Origin: F23-D06 sp045132055
GTDB taxonomy: Bacteria; Bacteroidota; Bacteroidia; Bacteroidales; WCHB1-69
DNA: 18,701 nt
Assembly: GCA_045132055.1 (NCBI GenBank)
Contig: JBGURP010000023.1
Coordinates: 1-18,701 of the forward strand
Reading direction: 5' to 3'
The notes under the pieces were generated by a model. That model ran no database searches and had not been told where the DNA came from. It worked only from the letters and a program-made list of their open reading frames with translations. Below are positions 13,935 through 18,701 of the stretch, one piece after another. The position numbers and the translations under genes were made by a program. Positions within the stretch are counted from its first letter, which is position 1. Every line of letters starts with the position of its first letter.

Positions 13935-16073
13935 ATGAGATCTTTTCGTACTTTATTGATTGGTTTGTTCTGTCTGTCGCTTCTGACGCCCGTAACCATG
14001 CAGGCGCAGGAGATCCTGACCGGCATCACTCAGAACAGCCAGCTCGTGAAAGCTTACAAACAGGAGATTCCGAAAGGCGACCGCAATACCAGCGTAAAAC
14101 TGCCCTTCGTGGAGGATTTCTCCAACTATACCGGCTATCCGGCCAGCTCTTTGTGGGCGGACCGGAAATGCTTCGTCAACAACACGTATGCCATCCGTCC
14201 ACCTTCCATCGGCGTGGTCACCTTTGACGCACTGGACGAGGACGGCCGCATCTACGCCCACGCCGACCGCAGTACCTTTGCCGCCGACACACTCACTTCC
14301 GTTTGCATCCGCTTGGACAGCAACTTTACCCAGCACCGCCCCATGACGCTTAGCGACAACATCTATTTCAGCTTCTACTACCAACCCGGAGGCGGATGCT
14401 CCAGCACTCCACCCGTCGGTTGGGAACGCATCGGCGACGCGCCCGAGAGCGACGATGAACTGATTCTGGAGTTTGGCTATGCCACCGGCAATTCGGTGTT
14501 TCTGGGTTTCCAATATGGCGAATACACCATCGGGGAAGGCGAATACTACGTGGCGGGTGACTCCTTGGAGAATCCTTTCATTCCCGGCACCTATTACATC
14601 TTCGAGAGCAACGCCTTTGCCGGACAAACCATCATGATTCCCTACGACTCCATCTTCGGCCCCGAATATGTGTGGAATGAGGTATGGTCTTCCGATGGAT
14701 GCTCGCTCGACTCCTGGCTGGCACAAAATTCGTTGGACTACTTCAAACAGGTGATGATTCCGATAACGGATGAACAGTACCTGCGTAATAATTTCCAATT
14801 CCGTTTCAGAAATTATGCCAGTTTAGATTTAGACTCTTGGAGCGGCAACAACATTGTGGGGTGGGCCAGCAACTGTGACCAGTGGAATGTGGATTACATC
14901 CGCATGGACATCAACCGCGATTCCTTGGACCTGTATCCCAGCGATGTAGCTTTTGTAAGCCCTACCACCTCAGCATTGGCACAATATCAGTCGATGCCAT
15001 GGCATCAGTACCGGCCGAGCGACATGGCCGAATCGTTTCACAACCAGCTCAGCAACCTGTCGAACCAAACCCGTAACGTGGGCTACGATTACAAAGTGGT
15101 GAAAGACAATGGCGGCACCATCTATCAGTCCACCATCAACTTCATCAACGCCACGCCTTACTACGACAGCGGTTTGCACACCTATGCTCCGCACGCCCAG
15201 CCTGCCATCGATTTTGCCTACACCTACGATGGAGCAGACAGTGCGGCTTTTGTCATCACGCATGTTTTCAAAATGGAAGGTAGCAGCGATGAGAACCGCC
15301 GTAACGACACTTGCCGTTTCGAGCAGAAGTTTTACAACTACTATGCTTACGATGACGGAACCGCCGAAGCGGGATACAGTCTCTATTCCACTATGAGCAC
15401 CCCGGAATCCTATCTGGCCGTGCAGTTTACGCTGGCGCAACCCGACTCGCTGCGTTGCGTGCGCATGTGGTTCAACAGCGCATTGAACGATGAGAATTTC
15501 GCGCCATTCACCTTGATGGTGTGGGACGACAATGACGGCAGACCGGGAAATGTCATCTACTCACTCCCTGCCCAACTGCCCAACCATGCTGCAGATTTTC
15601 TTGATTTTGTAAACTACTACCCCGAAGAGCCCGTACCAGTGGAAGGCACTTTCTACGTGGGATTCTACCAGAATCACAACACACAGCTCAACATCGGTTT
15701 TGACCAGAACAACGATGCCCGCGAGCACTTCTTCTACAAAATTTCCGACAGCTGGAATGAATCCTACTACAAAGGAGCTCCCATGATTCGCGCCGTGGTC
15801 GGCAAGGCATACGACCACTCTGGCATTGTGGACAACCACCAGAAAAAGATTTCCCTGTATCCCAACCCGACAACAGGTATGGTCTATGTCAGAGACTTGG
15901 AGGAGACCTCCGGCCTGCACTACCAACTGACTGACATCTACGGTCGCACCGTTGAGATTTCTTCCATGGAACAAAACAGCATTGACCTCAGCGGCAAGGC
16001 ACCAGGCATCTATATCGTCCGCATTTTCAAAGATAAAAAACTCATAACAACAGAAAAAATAATCAAACAGTAA
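13935..16073 (+). CDS. T9SS type A sorting domain protein (secreted, function unknown)
   Basis: This is a 712-residue protein exported by Sec (signal peptide 1-24, ending TMQA) and then carried over the outer membrane by the type IX system. The C-terminal sorting domain is about residues 638-712: it opens with KISLYPNPTTG, has TDIYGRTVE in the middle and ends PGIYIVRIFKDKKLITTEKI. The N-terminal part (LPFVEDFSNYTGYPASSLWA, then FVNNTYAIRPPSIGVVTFDA) resembles a conserved class of large Bacteroidota surface proteins often found with PASTA genes. I recognise no enzyme motif; the long middle is rich in aromatic residues, Asn and Asp and probably made of beta-sandwich modules. The start at ATG 13935 follows the PASTA stop by 19 bases, and the frame's upstream extension into the PASTA gene is not used. 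The exonuclease gene follows after 1 base. Confidence 0.9.
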   Translation: MRSFRTLLIGLFCLSLLTPVTMQAQEILTGITQNSQLVKAYKQEIPKGDRNTSVKLPFVEDFSNYTGYPASSLWADRKCFVNNTYAIRPPSIGVVTFDALDEDGRIYAHADRSTFAADTLTSVCIRLDSNFTQHRPMTLSDNIYFSFYYQPGGGCSSTPPVGWERIGDAPESDDELILEFGYATGNSVFLGFQYGEYTIGEGEYYVAGDSLENPFIPGTYYIFESNAFAGQTIMIPYDSIFGPEYVWNEVWSSDGCSLDSWLAQNSLDYFKQVMIPITDEQYLRNNFQFRFRNYASLDLDSWSGNNIVGWASNCDQWNVDYIRMDINRDSLDLYPSDVAFVSPTTSALAQYQSMPWHQYRPSDMAESFHNQLSNLSNQTRNVGYDYKVVKDNGGTIYQSTINFINATPYYDSGLHTYAPHAQPAIDFAYTYDGADSAAFVITHVFKMEGSSDENRRNDTCRFEQKFYNYYAYDDGTAEAGYSLYSTMSTPESYLAVQFTLAQPDSLRCVRMWFNSALNDENFAPFTLMVWDDNDGRPGNVIYSLPAQLPNHAADFLDFVNYYPEEPVPVEGTFYVGFYQNHNTQLNIGFDQNNDAREHFFYKISDSWNESYYKGAPMIRAVVGKAYDHSGIVDNHQKKISLYPNPTTGMVYVRDLEETSGLHYQLTDIYGRTVEISSMEQNSIDLSGKAPGIYIVRIFKDKKLITTEKIIKQ

Positions 16074-16074
16074 C

Positions 16075-16911
16075 ATGAATCTCAATCTCACCAGACCTCT
16101 CGTATTTTTCGATTTGGAAACCACCGGCTTGAATGTCGGTAAAGATAAAATCGTGGAAATTTCCTTCATCAAAGTCATGCCCAATGGCGAGGAAATCCAC
16201 CGCACCGAGCTCATCAATCCGGGCGTGCATATTCCAGAGGAATGCTCTGCTATCCATGGCATTACAGACAATGATGTGAAAGACAAACCCACTTTTGCAA
16301 ATCTGGCGGACGACCTGCTCGCATTCATCGGCGACGCCGATTTGGCGGGTTTCAATTCCAACAAGTTCGATGTGCCATTGTTAGTGGAAGAATTCTTACG
16401 CTGCGGCAAGCATTTCGACCTGCGAAACCGCTATTTAGTTGATGTACAGAACATTTTCCACAAGATGGAGCCCCGGAATCTGACAGCAGCTTATAAGTTC
16501 TACTGCCACGCCAATTTGGAGGACGCACATCAGGCGAGCGCAGACACCGAAGCCACCTACGAGGTCTTCAAGGCCCAGCTGGAAAAGTACAAAGACGTCT
16601 CCTACACTGACCCCAGAACCAAAATGACCTCCATCCCAATAAATGGGGATGTGAAGTCCCTCAGCGCGTTCACGCGGGAACACAACACAGTTGATTTGGC
16701 CGGTCATATCGTGCTGGACAAGAACCAGAATGCGGTCTTCAACTTCGGCAAGCACAAAGGCGTGCCTGTTTCTACCGTATTTATCAAAGAACCAGCCTAT
16801 TACGATTGGATGATGAAGGCCGATTTTCCACTTTACACCAAGGAAATCATCACCCAGATTTACAAGGAAGTGAAGCTTGAAAAGAAGTTTTCAAATCCCT
16901 CACTTTTTTAG
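16075..16911 (+). CDS. DEDDh 3'-5' exonuclease (DnaQ/epsilon-like) with C-terminal extension
   Basis: This is a 278-residue nuclease with the RNase T/DnaQ exonuclease fold, predicted to remove nucleotides from 3' ends of DNA or RNA in the cytoplasm. All five metal/catalytic residues are visible: Asp13 and Glu15 in FDLETTG, Asp99 in NSNKFDVP, His152 and Asp157 in AHQASADTEAT. The exonuclease domain covers about 7-172. The C-terminal part (about 218-256, VFNFGKHKGVPV and AYYDWMMKADFP) resembles the small DUF3820-type module that follows DnaQ-like domains in many Bacteroidota; this assignment is from memory. It is too short for a full DNA polymerase subunit and has no helicase or polymerase part. 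It starts 1 base after the T9SS protein stop and ends about 40 bases before a terminator hairpin, so it is the last gene of the PASTA operon. Confidence 0.92.
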   Translation: MNLNLTRPLVFFDLETTGLNVGKDKIVEISFIKVMPNGEEIHRTELINPGVHIPEECSAIHGITDNDVKDKPTFANLADDLLAFIGDADLAGFNSNKFDVPLLVEEFLRCGKHFDLRNRYLVDVQNIFHKMEPRNLTAAYKFYCHANLEDAHQASADTEATYEVFKAQLEKYKDVSYTDPRTKMTSIPINGDVKSLSAFTREHNTVDLAGHIVLDKNQNAVFNFGKHKGVPVSTVFIKEPAYYDWMMKADFPLYTKEIITQIYKEVKLEKKFSNPSLF

Positions 16912-16945
16912 GGGATACATAGACGTTTTGTATTAGAAATATTAT

Positions 16946-16953
16946 TACATTTG
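16946..16953 (+). promoter_or_regulatory. Probable promoter of the hydrogenase-type operon (-7 box TACATTTG)
   Basis: TACATTTG matches TAnnTTTG exactly. A TTTG at 16927-16930 is only 15 bases upstream, closer than the usual 19-21, so the -33 element is uncertain. The predicted start site would fall at about 16958-16962, inside the terminator hairpin, leaving a leader of about 90 AT-rich bases before the first gene. Confidence 0.55.
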
Positions 16954-16981
16954 CCACCGCTTTAAAACGGTGGCATTTTTT
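16952..16981 (+). terminator. Intrinsic terminator after the exonuclease gene
   Basis: TGCCACCG (16952-16959), loop CTTTAAAA and CGGTGGCA (16968-16975) make an 8-bp G+C-rich stem followed directly by a run of six T (16976-16981). It ends the PASTA-T9SS-exonuclease transcript. The left arm overlaps the last two bases of the downstream promoter's -7 box. Confidence 0.75.
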
Positions 16982-17049
16982 ATGCCAAAAATTTTAAAAA
17001 GTAAATTTAAAATCATATAATTCAACAACTTACCAAAAATACTAATTGT

Positions 17050-17448
17050 ATGGAAAAAATTAAATCATTGGCTGATCTCAAGAAAAAAAGAGAGGAGCTG
17101 CAATCCAAAATCGAGTTGCGCGAAGAAGGCGACAACGTAGAGAACCTGGTTCAAATCAAGGTTGCTATGGCCACCTGCGGTATTGCTTCCGGTGCAAAGC
17201 AGACGATGGAAGCCATCATTGACGAGTGCAAGAAGCAGAACGTCAAGGCTGTCGTTTCCCAGACCGGCTGTATGGGCTACTGCTATGCTGAGCCGACCGT
17301 GGAAGTGAAGAAACCCGGCGAGGATCCCATCGTATTCGGTCACGTTGACACCAAGAAGGGTCAAGAATTGGTGACGAAATACATCATGAATGGCGAAATT
17401 CTCGAAGGCGTCATCCCCGTCAACTACGAAAAAATCGATAACAAATAA
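17050..17448 (+). CDS. Thioredoxin-like [2Fe-2S] ferredoxin-domain subunit (HndB-like)
   Basis: This is a 132-residue small iron-sulfur protein of the type found beside NuoE- and NuoF-like subunits in NAD(P)-linked, electron-bifurcating [FeFe]-hydrogenases (HndB of the Hnd complex). Residues 1-27 are a charged helical N-terminus; the fold (about 33-115) carries ATCGIASGA (41-49) and QTGCMGYCYAEP (71-82). Cys43, Cys74 and Cys78 are present, but the second cysteine of the usual Cx4C pair is Gly48, so a standard four-cysteine [2Fe-2S] site is incomplete. As far as I recall, TCGIAxGA is common in this family, so this may be normal. It has no Shine-Dalgarno sequence, follows a leader of about 90 bases, and ends 14 bases before the NuoF-like gene. 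Confidence 0.87.
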   Translation: MEKIKSLADLKKKREELQSKIELREEGDNVENLVQIKVAMATCGIASGAKQTMEAIIDECKKQNVKAVVSQTGCMGYCYAEPTVEVKKPGEDPIVFGHVDTKKGQELVTKYIMNGEILEGVIPVNYEKIDNK

Positions 17449-17449
17449 C

Positions 17450-17457
17450 AAGGAGGT
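17450..17457 (+). promoter_or_regulatory. Strong Shine-Dalgarno sequence AAGGAGGT
   Basis: AAGGAGGT is a full complement of the 16S rRNA 3' end, placed 5 bases before the ATG at 17463. No other gene start in this window has a comparable sequence, and Bacteroidota in general rarely use one. It fixes the start of the NuoF-like gene. Confidence 0.8.
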
Positions 17458-17462
17458 CTCCA

Positions 17463-18701
17463 ATGGCAAATTACAAATATCACATTTTGCTTTGCGGTGG
17501 TACCGGATGTACCGCTTCTGAAAGCCCGAAAATTAAAGATAACTTCATCCAGTTGCTGGCTGAAAAGAACCTTACCGACGACGTGCAGGTGGTTGCCACC
17601 GGTTGTTTCGGTTTCTGTGAAAAGGGCCCCATCGTCAAGATTCTGCCCGACAACACATTCTACACCCAGGTGAAACCCGAAGATTGCCGCGAAATCATCG
17701 ACGAGCACATCATCAAGGGTAGAAAAGTTCAGCGCCTGCTGTACGAAAATCCTGAGGACAAGGCTCACATCTCCGACTCCAAGCACATGGGTTTCTACAA
17801 GAAACAGATGCGTATCGCTTTGCGTAACTGCGGTTTCATCGATCCTGAAAACATCGACGAATACATCGCACGCGACGGTTACAAGGCATTGGCTACCGTT
17901 CTGGAACAGAACGACCCAAAAGCCACCATCGACGTCATCAAGAAATCCGGTCTCCGCGGCCGTGGCGGTGCTGGTTTCCCCACCGGTTTGAAATGGGAAC
18001 TCTGCGCCAAGAACGCTGCTGACCAGAAATACATCATCTGCAACGCCGATGAAGGCGACCCGGGTGCATTCATGGATCGTTCCATCTTGGAAGGCGACCC
18101 GCACTCCATCATCGAGGCTATGGCCATCGGCGGTTTCTGTATCGGAGCCACCATCGGTTTGGTTTATATCCGTGCTGAATATCCGCTGGCTATCCACCGT
18201 CTGCAGGTGGCTATCAACCAAGCCCGCGAATATGGTCTGCTCGGCAAGAACATCTTCGGTACCGATTTCGATTTCGACATCATCCTCCGCTACGGTGCTG
18301 GTGCATTCGTCTGCGGTGAGGAAACCGCTTTGATCCACTCCATGGAAGGTCTCCGTGGCGAGCCTACCTTCAAACCGCCATTCCCGGCAGTTGAAGGTTA
18401 CTTGAAGAAACCGTCCAACGTGAACAACGTGGAAACCTACGCCAACATTCCGGTTATCATCAACAAGGGTTGGGAATGGTTCTCCTCTATCGGAACGGAG
18501 AAATCCAAAGGTACGAAAGTGTTCGCATTGGCTGGCCAGATCAACAACGTCGGTTTGATCGAAGTCCCGATGGGTATCACCTTGCGTGAGGTCATCTACG
18601 AAATCGGTGGCGGTATCAAGGGCGGCAAGAAGTTCAAAGCCGTGCAAACCGGCGGTCCTTCCGGCGGCTGCTTGACCGAGAAGTTCCTCGACACCCCGAT
18701 C
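17463..18701 (+). CDS. hydB: NuoF/HydB-like NAD(H)-binding flavoprotein subunit, 5' part
   Basis: This frame stays open to the window edge; 413 residues are visible. It is the flavin subunit that exchanges electrons with NAD(H) in complex I-like hydrogenases and dehydrogenases. An N-terminal thioredoxin-like [2Fe-2S] domain (about 1-90) has a complete cysteine set: Cys11, Cys16, Cys48 and Cys52. This extra domain favours the HydB/HndC type of bifurcating hydrogenase over plain complex I NuoF. The FMN-binding glycine loop is GLRGRGGAGFPTGLKW (163-178), followed by CNADEGDPGAFMDR (about 193-206) and the NADH-site stretch GAGAFVCGEETALIHSMEG. The C-terminal [4Fe-4S] site and any ferredoxin domain lie beyond the window. 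It follows the HndB-like gene by 14 bases with a strong ribosome binding site. The hydrogenase catalytic subunit is expected downstream but is not seen, so a formate dehydrogenase or other partner remains possible. Confidence 0.92.
   Translation, partial: MANYKYHILLCGGTGCTASESPKIKDNFIQLLAEKNLTDDVQVVATGCFGFCEKGPIVKILPDNTFYTQVKPEDCREIIDEHIIKGRKVQRLLYENPEDKAHISDSKHMGFYKKQMRIALRNCGFIDPENIDEYIARDGYKALATVLEQNDPKATIDVIKKSGLRGRGGAGFPTGLKWELCAKNAADQKYIICNADEGDPGAFMDRSILEGDPHSIIEAMAIGGFCIGATIGLVYIRAEYPLAIHRLQVAINQAREYGLLGKNIFGTDFDFDIILRYGAGAFVCGEETALIHSMEGLRGEPTFKPPFPAVEGYLKKPSNVNNVETYANIPVIINKGWEWFSSIGTEKSKGTKVFALAGQINNVGLIEVPMGITLREVIYEIGGGIKGGKKFKAVQTGGPSGGCLTEKFLDTPI

Noticed and set aside
13953..14798. 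A 281-codon open frame on the - strand opposite the T9SS protein gene
   Set aside because: No domain or start signal; the + strand protein with signal peptide and sorting domain explains the region.
16982..17020. A 12-residue leader peptide (MPKILKSKFKII) in the hydrogenase-type operon leader
   Set aside because: It is AT-rich sequence that can produce such a frame by chance, with no ribosome binding site and no attenuator hairpin after it.
17424..18647. A 407-codon open frame on the - strand opposite the NuoF-like gene
   Set aside because: Its translation has no recognisable domain, and the + strand frame encodes a complete flavoprotein subunit with intact motifs; the antisense opening results from strong codon bias.

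Overview
The window reads as chromosomal DNA of an anaerobic member of the Bacteroidota, most likely an uncultured gut- or rumen-type Bacteroidales, at roughly 50% G+C. The evidence is: promoters of the Bacteroides type (TAnnTTTG at -7) with almost no Shine-Dalgarno sequences; a protein with a C-terminal type IX secretion (Por/T9SS) sorting domain; the gene order ftsX-DUF3098-uppP-truB that is typical of this phylum; and the start of an electron-bifurcating [FeFe]-hydrogenase type operon. This taxonomic placement is inference from gene content, not from a marker search.

Layout. Bases 1-894 (+): the 3' end of an ECF sigma factor and a four-helix membrane protein. Bases 928-7479 (-): read in transcription order, ddl, two tandem GH73/LysM proteins, an M23 endopeptidase, an orphan oligopeptide-binding lipoprotein and a free-standing PAS protein. 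Bases 7585-9414 (-): an MsbA-like ABC exporter. A compact divergent promoter region follows. Bases 9476-13241 (+): ftsX, a DUF3098 protein, uppP, truB and a secreted GH16 glycosidase, the last three overlapping or nearly so. Bases 13331-16911 (+): a PASTA protein, a T9SS cargo protein and a DEDDh exonuclease. Bases 17050-18701 (+): a [2Fe-2S] thioredoxin-like subunit and a NuoF/HydB-like flavoprotein that runs off the window.

Theme. Most of the window serves the cell envelope: precursor synthesis (ddl), lipid carrier recycling (uppP), lipid or lipid A export (msbA-like), division-linked hydrolase control (ftsX), peptidoglycan cleavage (M23, GH73), peptidoglycan sensing or binding (PASTA, LysM) and possibly muropeptide capture (the orphan binding protein). 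The hydrogenase-type genes at the right edge are a separate energy-metabolism operon, insulated by a hairpin terminator.

I see no defence system, CRISPR array, transposase, RNA gene or prophage. The most noteworthy things are: a GH73 paralogue that has lost its catalytic glutamate beside an intact copy; two palindromic mini-repeats of equal length, one in frame inside a coding region and one supplying the stop codon of ddl; several families of low-complexity intergenic repeats; and a terminator hairpin overlapping the promoter of the hydrogenase-type operon. All intergenic gaps are under 200 bases.
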